A DNA stretch of 64,000 nt from Bradyrhizobium sp. Ash2021. Its GTDB lineage: Bacteria; Pseudomonadota; Alphaproteobacteria; Rhizobiales; Xanthobacteraceae. Positions 53,786 through 63,247 of this stretch are shown here, piece after piece. Every line of letters begins with the position of its first letter. Position 1 is the stretch's first letter. The stretch lies in assembly GCF_031202265.1 (NCBI RefSeq), contig NZ_CP100604.1:2152501-2216500 (forward strand), given 5' to 3'. Made by a program: the position numbers and the translations under genes. Under the pieces are notes generated by a model. The model saw nothing but the letters and a program-made list of their open reading frames with translations, was not told the DNA's origin and made no database searches.

Positions 53786-55009
53786 ATGGATTGCTGCGAA
53801 AGCCCGATGGCATCGGCCACGTCACGCCGCGCGCTGCTGCTCGGCGGCGCTTCCTTTGCGGCCTGGGCCTATTTGCCGAAATTCGCGCGCGCCGCCGACG
53901 GCCGCGATCCGCGGCTGGTCGTCGTGATCCTGCGCGGCGCGCTCGACGGGCTCGCCACCGTGGCTCCGATCGGCGACCCTGATTATGCCGGCCTGCATGG
54001 TTCGATAGCGCTGCGGACCGATGGGCTGAATGCGGCGGTGATGCTGGATTCGTTCTTCGCACTGCATCCGGCGATGCCGGCGTTCGCGCGGATGTACCGC
54101 GAGAAGAAGGCCGCGGTGATCCATGCGGTCGCGACCTCCTATCGCGACCGCTCGCATTTCGACGGCCAGGATGTGCTCGAAAGCGGCTTTGCCGGGCCGG
54201 GCCGGGTGCAGTCCGGCTGGCTCAACCGTGCGCTGGAAAACTTGCCGAGGGGCGACCGGGTGATGCGTGCGCTCGCGGTCGGTCCGACCACGCCGCTGGT
54301 GCTGCGCGGCTCGGCACCCACCGTCGGCTGGGCGCCGGTCGCGCTGCCGCAGGCCGCCGACGACACCGCGATGCGGCTTGCCGAACTCTATCAACACCGC
54401 GATCCCGCGCTGGCCACGGCGCTGACCCAGGGCCTGCAGCTCGACAAGGCAGCCCAGGGCGACGACATGAAGCCGAAACCCGGCACCAACGGCGTGGCCG
54501 CGATGCGGCTGGTAGCGCGCGGCGCGGCCAAACTGATGGCGGCCGATGACGGTCCGCGGATCGGCGCGCTCGCCTTCGACGGCTGGGACACCCATGCCAA
54601 TGAAGGCGGCCCGGTCGGCCGGCTCGCTCAGCTCTTGTCCGGGCTCGACGGCGCGCTGGCGGAATTCGAAAGCGGGCTCGGCGAGCGCTGGCGCGACACC
54701 GTGATCGTGGTCGCCACCGAATTCGGCCGCACCGCGCGCATCAACGGCACCGAAGGCACCGATCACGGCACCGGCACCATCGCGCTGCTCGCGGGCGGCG
54801 CGGTGAAAGGCGGAAGGATGATCGCGGATTGGCCGGGGCTGAAGCTCGCCAATCTCTATCAGGGCCGCGACCTCGCGCCGACCGCCGATTTGCGCGCGGT
54901 CATGAAAGGCGTGCTGCACGACCAGTTCGGCCTTGGCGAACGCGTGCTGGCCGAGCAGGTTTTTCCCGACAGCGCGCCGGTGAAGCCGATGAAGGGATTG
55001 GTGGCATAA
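53786..55009 (+). CDS. DUF1501 domain protein, Tat-exported
   Basis: 407 residues from ATG 53786, placed 6 nt after GAGGAG; the ATG at 53780 overlaps the DUF1800 stop. The twin-arginine signal TSRRALLLGG lies at about 12-21. DUF1501 marks: VVVILRGALDGLATVAPIGDP, TSYRDRSHFDGQDVLESG, FDGWDTHANEG and ATEFGRTARINGTEGTDHGTG, a sulfatase/alkaline-phosphatase-like metal site pattern. Exported folded and probably a periplasmic hydrolase, activity unknown. Confidence 0.93.
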   Translation: MDCCESPMASATSRRALLLGGASFAAWAYLPKFARAADGRDPRLVVVILRGALDGLATVAPIGDPDYAGLHGSIALRTDGLNAAVMLDSFFALHPAMPAFARMYREKKAAVIHAVATSYRDRSHFDGQDVLESGFAGPGRVQSGWLNRALENLPRGDRVMRALAVGPTTPLVLRGSAPTVGWAPVALPQAADDTAMRLAELYQHRDPALATALTQGLQLDKAAQGDDMKPKPGTNGVAAMRLVARGAAKLMAADDGPRIGALAFDGWDTHANEGGPVGRLAQLLSGLDGALAEFESGLGERWRDTVIVVATEFGRTARINGTEGTDHGTGTIALLAGGAVKGGRMIADWPGLKLANLYQGRDLAPTADLRAVMKGVLHDQFGLGERVLAEQVFPDSAPVKPMKGLVA

Positions 55010-55012
55010 GGC

Positions 55013-55092
55013 CGTCATTCCGGGGCGCATCGAAGATGCGAACCCGGAATCTCGAGATTCCGGGTTCGCCCTTCGGACGCCCCGGAATGACG
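55013..55092. repeat. Palindromic dispersed repeat, family B, compact copy
   Basis: CGTCATTCCGGGGCGCATCG to GCCCCGGAATGACG with the central CCGGAATCTCGAGATTCCGG. It begins 3 nt after the DUF1501 stop and ends 7 nt before the aldo-keto reductase stop, between convergent genes. Confidence 0.88.
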
Positions 55093-55099
55093 AACTTAC

Positions 55100-56038
55100 T
55101 TACTTCGTGATCCCGTCGATCTCGGCGATCTCCTCCGCGCTCAACGCCCAGTCGATCGCTTTCACGTTCTGCTCGACCTGTTCGATGCGGGTGGCGCCGG
55201 CGATCACGCTCGAGACCGGCGGGCGCGACGCCAGCCAGGAGAAGGCGAGTTCGAGCATGCTGTGGCCGCGTGCCTTGGCAAAGGCCTGCAGCTTCTCGAC
55301 GATGTCCTCGTTGCGCGGCGTCACGTAGCGATCCCTGAGCGCGGGCGCCTTGCCGAACCGCGTATCTTCCGGCGCGGCGGCGCCGCGCTGGTATTTGCCG
55401 GTCAACAGGCCGGAGGCCAGCGGGAAGAACGGCAGCAGGCCGAGATTGTATTGCTGTGCCGCCGGCAACAGATCCTTCTCGATGCCGCGCACCACGAGGC
55501 TGTATTCGTCCTGGCAGGAAACGAAGCGGCCGACATTCATCGCGCGCGCGACGTGCTCGGCCTCGGCGATCCGCCACGCCGGAAAATTCGAATTACCGAT
55601 GTAGCGGACCTTGCCCTGGCGGACCAGATCGTCGAGCGCGCGCAGGCTTTCCTCGATCGGCGTCAAGGAATCGTAATCGTGCTGCTGGTAGAGATCGATG
55701 TAATCGGTCTTCAGCCGCGTCAGGCTGGCCTCGACCGCGGACATGATGTAGCGGCGCGAGGCGCCCTGCCTGGTGCCGTCCTTGCTCATCGGCTTGGAAT
55801 ATTTGGTCGCCAGCACGATGTCCTTGCGGCGATCGCCGAGCACGGCGCCGAGCACGGTCTCGGAGCCGCCCATACCGGCATAGATGTCGGCGGTGTCGAA
55901 CAGCGTGATGCCGAGGTCGATTGCCCTGTGGATCACCTTGCGCGAGGTTTCGAGATCGGTGCGCTGGCCGAAATTATTGCAGCCGAGGCCGACGGCGGAA
56001 ACACGCAGGCCGGAGCCGCCGAGATTGCGAATTTGCAT
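55100..56038 (-). CDS. Aldo/keto reductase
   Basis: 312 residues. The catalytic tetrad of the superfamily is visible: Asp48, Tyr53 (DTADIYAG), Lys79 (ATKYSKP) and His120 (QQHDYDS). The C-terminal cofactor region SSVIAGATRIEQVEQNV fits NADPH binding. Probably a YajO/oxidoreductase-type AKR acting on aldehydes or sugars. Single-gene unit; the terminator-like hairpin upstream probably ends the GNAT transcript. Confidence 0.93.
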   Translation of the reverse strand: MQIRNLGGSGLRVSAVGLGCNNFGQRTDLETSRKVIHRAIDLGITLFDTADIYAGMGGSETVLGAVLGDRRKDIVLATKYSKPMSKDGTRQGASRRYIMSAVEASLTRLKTDYIDLYQQHDYDSLTPIEESLRALDDLVRQGKVRYIGNSNFPAWRIAEAEHVARAMNVGRFVSCQDEYSLVVRGIEKDLLPAAQQYNLGLLPFFPLASGLLTGKYQRGAAAPEDTRFGKAPALRDRYVTPRNEDIVEKLQAFAKARGHSMLELAFSWLASRPPVSSVIAGATRIEQVEQNVKAIDWALSAEEIAEIDGITK

Positions 56039-56472
56039 GGATGATCCAGTAGGGTGTGGGCAAGAGAGGGGCAGGGGACAGGATCATAGTGTGGCGCCCG
56101 CGCCTTGGCGCTGCAAGGTGCGGTCATACCGTGGGGCCTCAGGCCGGTCGCCCGCAGCCGTCAATTGCTTGTGAGTGTAGCGCAAAAAGATGCGGCCCCG
56201 GTCAGACGCGGCGACTGACGGGGGCCGCTTGGGGCGCGTGATCTGAGACGGGGGGCCTGATCATACGCGAGGCGCAACCTAGCCGCGCTTTATTACGCGG
56301 CCGTGACAACTGGACTTATCCACAGGCGGGCTGCGAAGTGGGCCGTGTCCCGGACGCGGTGCAGCGTTCTTCACGCTGCTCCGCAGAGCCGGGACCGATC
56401 ACACCAGACGATAGATGGACCCCGGATCAGCAGCGCACCGCTCACGCGCTGCGCAGCGTCCGGGGAACGCCG
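56039..56472. other. Intergenic region with a strong hairpin
   Basis: 434 bp without a supported gene. It contains the terminator at 56182-56228 and a GC-rich imperfectly repeated stretch at 56340-56465 (CGGACGCGGTGCAGCG and GCGTCCGGGG words). It should also hold the aldo-keto reductase promoter. Confidence 0.45.
56182..56228 (-). terminator. Rho-independent terminator downstream of the GNAT gene
   Basis: A 14-bp stem (13 paired): GCGGCCCCGGTCAG (56192-56205) against CTGACGGGGGCCGC (56215-56228) with a 9-nt loop. On the minus strand it is followed by ATCTTTTT. Confidence 0.7.
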
Positions 56473-56934
56473 TCAGAAAATCTTGCGATAGACGATGAAG
56501 CCGGATTTTTCCGCTACCTTGTCGTAGAGCAACTGCGCGGTGTGATTGGTTTCGTGCGTCTGCCAGTATACGCGGGACGATCCGGCGCGCGTCGCCTGCT
56601 CGTAGACGCCATTGATGAGGGCGCGGCCGACGCCCTTGCCGCGCGCGGCCTCGCTGGTGAACAGATCCTGCAAATAGCAGGTCGGCTCGATCGCCGTGGT
56701 CGAGCGGTGAAACAGGTAATGCGTCAGCCCGAGCAGTTCACCACCGCTCTCGGCCACCAGCGCGTGCACCGGCTCGTACGCGTCGAAGAAGCGCGCCCAC
56801 GTCATCGCGGTGATTTCGCCCGCCAGCGCGGTCGGTCCCGATCGTTTGTAAAATGCGTTGTAGCCGTCCCACAGCGGCAGCCATTGCTCGTAGTCCTGCC
56901 GGGTGACGAAGCGAACGGTGACATCGCTGGACAT
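56473..56934 (-). CDS. GNAT-family N-acetyltransferase
   Basis: 153 residues. The acetyl-CoA pyrophosphate loop (motif A) is LFTSEAARGKGVGRALI near 90-106. An N-terminal beta strand (VTVRFVTRQDYEQWLPLW) and the FDAYEPVHALVAE and ELLGLTHYLFHRST strands fit the fold. The substrate cannot be told. A strong terminator follows about 245 nt downstream. Confidence 0.9.
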   Translation of the reverse strand: MSSDVTVRFVTRQDYEQWLPLWDGYNAFYKRSGPTALAGEITAMTWARFFDAYEPVHALVAESGGELLGLTHYLFHRSTTAIEPTCYLQDLFTSEAARGKGVGRALINGVYEQATRAGSSRVYWQTHETNHTAQLLYDKVAEKSGFIVYRKIF

Positions 56935-57043
56935 GAGTATTCCTGCATTTCCAAGGAAGGTAGCGCGCGAATATGGCGCCGGCCTTTACTATAGGCAGGC
57001 GTGAGCCCGATCAATCGTGCGGGATGCAGCTTGCGCGGCGCGC

Positions 57044-57865
57044 TTATTCCGCAGCGCGCAAGTGCCGGGCGAGGCTGCGCGCGCTGCCGCGGCGCAGCGA
57101 CCGCAGATAGTCGGCTTGCGCGGGATCGTCGGTATGACGGACGAGATCGGTGACGGGCGTATAGCTCAGCATGCGCCCGCCGTCCGGCAATGCCGTGCAG
57201 CTGAAGCGCAGCACCTGTCCGTCGGCGAGATTGATGTTGATCGGGGTGGAATCGCCCGATCGCATCATCTCGGTCCGCCGCGCGATGAAGGCGCTCAATT
57301 CGTCCTCGGGCAGTTCGTAGGCGCCGGTGTCGCGGCCGTGATACATCAGCGCGATGAACGGCGGCTTGGAGTCGGCCTGCGCGTCGGACAGCGCGAAATA
57401 GTCGCGGAAGGCCCGGTTGATGAATTCGGCGCGGGTATCGGAATCCAGCAGCACGATGCCGATGTCGACCTCGTCGAGCGCGGCCGCCAGCCGCATCGAG
57501 GTGGCGTGGTGTGCCTGTTCGGCTGCGAACGCCTCGATCCATTTTTGCCGCAACAGGCCGGTGATCGCAGCCGTGCCGGCGGCCGTCGCCGCCAGCATCA
57601 TCATCCGCGCCATGTCCGACATGTCGTAGCCGGGCAGCGCGCGGTGATTGAGAAAGAACAGCGCCGAGGAAGCCACCGCGATCGCGGCGCTGACCAGGCC
57701 GGAGGCGATGCCGCTGACGGAGCTTGCGAAGGCGACGATGCAGACGAACAATGGAGCCGGATTGGGCACGGCAACGACATGACGATCGACAAAGAAGGCG
57801 GTCAACGCCGTCGCCGTCGTCAAAATTGGACCGGAGATTGCACGCCAGTCGAACTGCATGCCCAT
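57044..57865 (-). CDS. Membrane-bound PAS-domain sensor without an output domain
   Basis: 273 residues from ATG 57865 (MGMQFDWRAISGPILTTATAL). Three membrane helices occupy about 10-105 (LFVCIVAFASSVSGIASGLVSAAIAVASSALFF). A short linker and a PAS fold (about 130-260, LAAALDEVDIGIVLLDSDTRAEFINRAFRDYFAL; then TPININLADGQVLRFSCTALPDGG) follow. The protein ends there: no kinase, GGDEF or HTH part. It may pass its signal by binding a partner. Confidence 0.85.
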   Translation of the reverse strand: MGMQFDWRAISGPILTTATALTAFFVDRHVVAVPNPAPLFVCIVAFASSVSGIASGLVSAAIAVASSALFFLNHRALPGYDMSDMARMMMLAATAAGTAAITGLLRQKWIEAFAAEQAHHATSMRLAAALDEVDIGIVLLDSDTRAEFINRAFRDYFALSDAQADSKPPFIALMYHGRDTGAYELPEDELSAFIARRTEMMRSGDSTPININLADGQVLRFSCTALPDGGRMLSYTPVTDLVRHTDDPAQADYLRSLRRGSARSLARHLRAAE

Positions 57866-58079
57866 CCTCGTCGTCTCCCGGAATGAGGCGGGCAGTTTGC
57901 CGGATATTTCCCTAGATATTTCCAGGGGCTGCGGCTTTTTGAGGTCGCATCCTGAAGCGGTGGTTGACCGGTCAGGCAAAACTTTCGCGGTTTTTAAATG
58001 AAATGATAATGGAACGCGCCGGTGGAACAGGGTTCCATGCCTGATCGTTAGCGCGCGTGACCGAGCCAAGAGGATATTG

Positions 58080-58433
58080 ATGCCCACCATTTCACCGTCG
58101 ATCCTGCCGATCCTGATGCTGTTTGCTTCCAACGTCTTCATGACCTTCGCCTGGTACGGTCATCTGAAATTCAAGCAAAGCCCGCTGCCGCTCGTCATCA
58201 TGGTGAGCTGGGGAATTGCGTTGTTCGAATACTGGCTGGCGGTGCCGGCCAACCGCTGGGGCAGCGCGGTCTATTCGGCAGCGCAGCTCAAGACCATGCA
58301 GGAGGTGATCACGCTGGTCGTGTTCGCTTGCTTTTCGGTGTTGTATCTGAAGGAGCCGCTGGGCTGGAACCACGCGCTCGGCTTTGGCTTCATCGCCGTC
58401 GGGGCGTTTTTGATCTTCCACAAATGGAGTTGA
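58080..58433 (+). CDS. DUF486 (DMT-superfamily-like) small membrane protein
   Basis: 117 residues from ATG 58080, with AGAGGA 6 nt upstream. Four hydrophobic segments cover almost the whole length (ILPILMLFASNVFMTFAWYGHLKFK, VIMVSWGIALFEYWLAVPANR, EVITLVVFACFSVLYLKEPLGW, LGFGFIAVGAFLIFHKW). The EYWLAVPANRWG motif is characteristic of DUF486. Transport role unproven. Confidence 0.9.
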   Translation: MPTISPSILPILMLFASNVFMTFAWYGHLKFKQSPLPLVIMVSWGIALFEYWLAVPANRWGSAVYSAAQLKTMQEVITLVVFACFSVLYLKEPLGWNHALGFGFIAVGAFLIFHKWS

Positions 58434-58466
58434 AGCGGCGATCGTCGCTGATGCGTTGCTGGCGCG

Positions 58467-58607
58467 TCACTTCGCGGCCGGCCACAGAACCTGCGCCGCT
58501 GGATCGCGGCTTTCGCCATGCGTGCCGGTGGCGATCAGCAGCGATGCCGCCAGCAGGATCGCCAACGTCAGCCCGACGGTCACTAGTCCGACAGGTGTTT
58601 TCATCAT
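58467..58607 (-). CDS. Small membrane protein, 46 residues
   Basis: The minus-strand frame from ATG 58607 (or 58604) reads MMKTPVGLVTVGLT, a helix to about residue 27 (LAILLAASLLIATG), then a short polar tail ending VLWPAAK. GC-rich third codon positions and one clean helix support coding. No strong ribosome binding site was seen. Confidence 0.45.
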   Translation of the reverse strand: MMKTPVGLVTVGLTLAILLAASLLIATGTHGESRDPAAQVLWPAAK

Positions 58608-58673
58608 GGACCGATCGCGATGCCGATCATCGCGTAGTGCCGTGCCAAAGGTACAAACGGAAAAGCGCCGGGA

Positions 58674-58850
58674 TCACATCGAAATCGGCATCGCCATGCT
58701 GACCTTGATCGAGAGCACGGTCATTACGACCGCGAGGCACAGCGACAGCGCACCGATCGCCAGCGAGGCGGCAATGGCGTTGGTCAATCGGGAAGAGGCG
58801 ACAGGCGCAAGGCGGCTTTCGAAGCCGGCCGTGCCGGGCGACCTTATCAT
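58674..58850 (-). CDS. Small membrane protein, 58 residues
   Basis: The minus-strand frame from ATG 58850 starts MIRSPGTAGFESRLAPVASS, then a membrane helix (about 24-49, AIAASLAIGALSLCLAVVMTVL) and ends SMAMPISM. AAGGA lies 9 nt upstream. Family unknown. It lies next to the 46-residue membrane protein on the same strand. Confidence 0.55.
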   Translation of the reverse strand: MIRSPGTAGFESRLAPVASSRLTNAIAASLAIGALSLCLAVVMTVLSIKVSMAMPISM

Positions 58851-59027
58851 GGTCCGAATCCTTCAGGACGCGGACGAATCACCCGCGACGTCAGGCAATC
58901 TCGCAATCCTCGCGGGCAACATTGCGGCGGCTCCCGCCCGGAAAATGGCCAAATCGCCGCAAAGGTTAACGTTGGTTCCGCCATTGTTAACGTCTATGGC
59001 GTTTTCGGCCGAACGGCCGCCGGACGA

Positions 59028-59681
59028 TCAAGCCCCGGCGGCAAGGCGGGCGGGATCGTCGATCTCGGCCTCCGGGCTCCAGTCCATCGACACGAAACCG
59101 GGGGTCTGCTCGACCCGCCGCAGCCAGGCGCGGATCGCCGGGAAGGTCGCCAGATCGTAGTCGCAGCGGTCGGCGACGTGGGTGTAGCCGTACAGCGCGA
59201 TATCGGCGACGGTGAGCTGGTCCGCGGCAAAATATTGATGGGTCTTGAGGTGGTTTTCCATCACCTGCAGCGCCGCATAGCCGCGCTCCATCCAGTCTTC
59301 CAGCGCGTGGGTCTGCAGGTCGCGGCCGCCCTTGACCAGCGACAGCCAGAAATAGGCCGCGCCGATGTTGGGCTCCAGCGCGTGCTGTTCGAAGAACATC
59401 CACTGCAGCGCTTCGGCGCGTTCGACCCGCGATTCCGGCGCCAGCGGCGTGCCGCCACAGACGTACCAGAGGATGGCGTTGGACTCGGCGAGGTAGCGTC
59501 CTTCGGCGACTTCCAATAGCGGCACCTGTCCGCTCGGGTTCTTCGCCAGAAAATCCGGCGTGCGGCTTTCGCCGCGCAGGATGTCGATCTCGATCGCATG
59601 ATACGGCACGTTGAGCAGCGCCAGCGCAAGGCGGACCTTGTAGCTGTTACCGGAGCGCTGCATCGAATAGAGCGTGTACAT
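59028..59681 (-). CDS. Glutathione S-transferase family protein
   Basis: 217 residues from ATG 59681 (MYTLYSMQRSGNSYKVR); an in-frame ATG at 59696 would add five residues. Thioredoxin fold with cis-Pro loop NPSGQVPLLE (about 51-60), ESNAILWYV (Glu-Ser typical of the G-site), and helical domain LTVADIALYGYTHV. The MYTLYSMQRSGN start is usual for this rhizobial GST group. Substrate unknown. Confidence 0.9.
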   Translation of the reverse strand: MYTLYSMQRSGNSYKVRLALALLNVPYHAIEIDILRGESRTPDFLAKNPSGQVPLLEVAEGRYLAESNAILWYVCGGTPLAPESRVERAEALQWMFFEQHALEPNIGAAYFWLSLVKGGRDLQTHALEDWMERGYAALQVMENHLKTHQYFAADQLTVADIALYGYTHVADRCDYDLATFPAIRAWLRRVEQTPGFVSMDWSPEAEIDDPARLAAGA

Positions 59682-59696
59682 CTGTTCGGATTTCAT

Positions 59697-61631
<1,935 letters not shown>

Positions 61632-61735
61632 AGCGCTTTCAAGCGAAGCCTGTCCCGCACCTGGATAGCGGGATGGGTTCCGGTTCGCGCCAAGAAATCG
61701 CGTCGGAAAAAAGGCGTGTCAAATCACATCACACG
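61632..61735. repeat. Dispersed intergenic repeat, GCGCTTTCAAGCGAAG type
   Basis: AGCGCTTTCAAGCGAAG, then GGTTCCGGTTCGCGCCAAGAAATCGCGTC, the layout of a repeat found after many genes in Rhizobiales. It starts right after the aminotransferase stop. Confidence 0.65.
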
Positions 61736-61842
61736 TCGAACCCTGATGTTTTGAAGGCATCTTTTTGGAAGCGCCTTGTTTTGGACACGGCGCTTCCTTC
61801 CTGTCCGCTCCGCTATTTCAGTTCATCAAGCGGAGACTACCA

Positions 61843-62361
61843 ATGCGACTCTCGACACTCAGTATCGCCATCGCGGCCCTCGCGGCATCGATCGCCAGCG
61901 CCAACGCGATGCCGCCGGTGCGCGCCGGCATCCTGCAATGCCAGGGCGGCCAGAATGTCGGCTTCGTCGTCGGCTCGGTCACCAGCCTCGAATGCGTGTT
62001 CCAGAGCGAAGGCCGCCGTCCCGAACCCTATATCGCTACCGTGCGCCGGATCGGTCTCGATCTCGGCATTACCGAGCAGACCCAATTCACCTGGGCGGTA
62101 AATGCGACGAACTCCAGGCTCGCGCGCGGCGATCTCGCCGGCAATTATGGCGGCGTCGGCGCCAATGCCTCGGTCGGCATCGGCGGCGGTGGTAATTTCC
62201 TGGTCGGCGGTCCGGCCAATGCCTACGCCCTGCAGCCGATCAGCGTGCAGGGGCAGACCGGGCTGAACGTCGCCGCCGGTGTCGCCGGCCTTGAGCTGCA
62301 GCCGGTTCAGTTCGGCGGCGGCCGCCGGCACTATCATCACCGGCATCACCATCGCGGCTGA
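61843..62361 (+). CDS. DUF992 family exported protein 1
   Basis: 172 residues from ATG 61843 (MRLSTLSIAIAALAASIASANA), GGAG 8 nt upstream. The signal peptide is cleaved near 22. The mature part has GILQCQGGQNVGFVVGSVTSLECVF and IATVRRIGLDLGITE, both DUF992 hallmarks, a Gly-rich middle and a C-terminal His-rich tail (GRRHYHHRHHHRG) that could bind metal. Periplasmic, function unknown. A rho-independent terminator follows. Confidence 0.9.
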   Translation: MRLSTLSIAIAALAASIASANAMPPVRAGILQCQGGQNVGFVVGSVTSLECVFQSEGRRPEPYIATVRRIGLDLGITEQTQFTWAVNATNSRLARGDLAGNYGGVGANASVGIGGGGNFLVGGPANAYALQPISVQGQTGLNVAAGVAGLELQPVQFGGGRRHYHHRHHHRG

Positions 62362-62382
62362 AGAAATATAAGGTAACGAAAA

Positions 62383-62409
62383 AGGCCCGCGGAAGCGGGC
62401 CTCTTTTTT
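62383..62409 (+). terminator. Rho-independent terminator between the DUF992 genes
   Basis: Perfect 8-bp stem AGGCCCGC / GCGGGCCT, loop GGAA, then CTTTTTT. Located 22 nt after the first DUF992 stop. Confidence 0.88.
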
Positions 62410-62533
62410 ATTTGCGCAATGGCCAAAATCTGGCACCGGGGCTTCCGTTGTGGCATAGAACAGCTAGCGCCGCGGGCACGGCGCCGTTTTTGTTCTCTTG
62501 CTCGCATCGCAGCTTTCAGCCGGAGATTTCTTC

Positions 62534-63019
62534 ATGCGTCGCTTCATCATCCTCGCCAGTGCCGGCTTGACCATGCTGGCCGCATCCATCGCCGGAGCCA
62601 ACGCGCAAGCGCCGATGCAACGCGTGCAGGTCGGCGTTCTGGAGTGCCGCGGCGGCGCAAGCGTCGGTTTCGTCGTCGGTTCCGTGACCAATCTCGGTTG
62701 TGTGCTGCGGGTCGATGGCGTGCCTGACGACCGCTATATCGCGACCATCCGTAAAGTGGGTCTCGATCTCGGCATCACCCAGGAATCGGCGCTGGCCTGG
62801 GGCGTGTTTGCGCCGGCGGCGCGGCTCGGGCCGGGCGACCTCACCGGCGATTATGCCGGCACACAGGGCAGCGCGACGCTCGGCGTCGGCGTCGGCGGCA
62901 ATGTACTGGTCGGCGGTTCCAACAATTCGATCGCGCTGCAGCCGCTCAGCTTGCAGGGCCAGGTCGGCGTCAACGTCGCTGCCGGGCTGGAAAGCCTGGA
63001 ACTTAGGCCGGGACGGTAA
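62534..63019 (+). CDS. DUF992 family exported protein 2
   Basis: 161 residues from ATG 62534 (MRRFIILASAGLTMLAASIAG), GGAG 8 nt upstream. The signal peptide ends near ANAQA. The mature sequence GVLECRGGASVGFVVGSVTNLGCVL..IATIRKVGLDLGITQ parallels the upstream DUF992 protein, so the two are tandem duplicates. It lacks the His-rich tail. A family A repeat follows the stop. Confidence 0.9.
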   Translation: MRRFIILASAGLTMLAASIAGANAQAPMQRVQVGVLECRGGASVGFVVGSVTNLGCVLRVDGVPDDRYIATIRKVGLDLGITQESALAWGVFAPAARLGPGDLTGDYAGTQGSATLGVGVGGNVLVGGSNNSIALQPLSLQGQVGVNVAAGLESLELRPGR

Positions 63020-63032
63020 TCTTGTCCCTCGC

Positions 63033-63117
63033 CGTCATTGCGAGGAGCGAAGCGACGAAGCAATCCATTCTTTCTTCGCATGGTTAGATGGATTGCTTCG
63101 CTGCGCTCGCAATGACG
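63033..63117. repeat. Palindromic dispersed repeat, family A, short form
   Basis: CGTCATTGCGAGGAGCGAAG to GCTGCGCTCGCAATGACG, without the internal block of the long copies. Downstream of the second DUF992 gene. Confidence 0.87.
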
Positions 63118-63247
63118 CTGGGGCGCCTGGAGCCAGCCCTTAAGGATGCACCGCAGCGAATTTTTCTCCCTTGCCAAATCGCCGGGACGGGCGGAGCATC
63201 AGTGCGCCGACCCAATCAAGGGCCGAGCTCCAGATGAGGAGGCGGCA

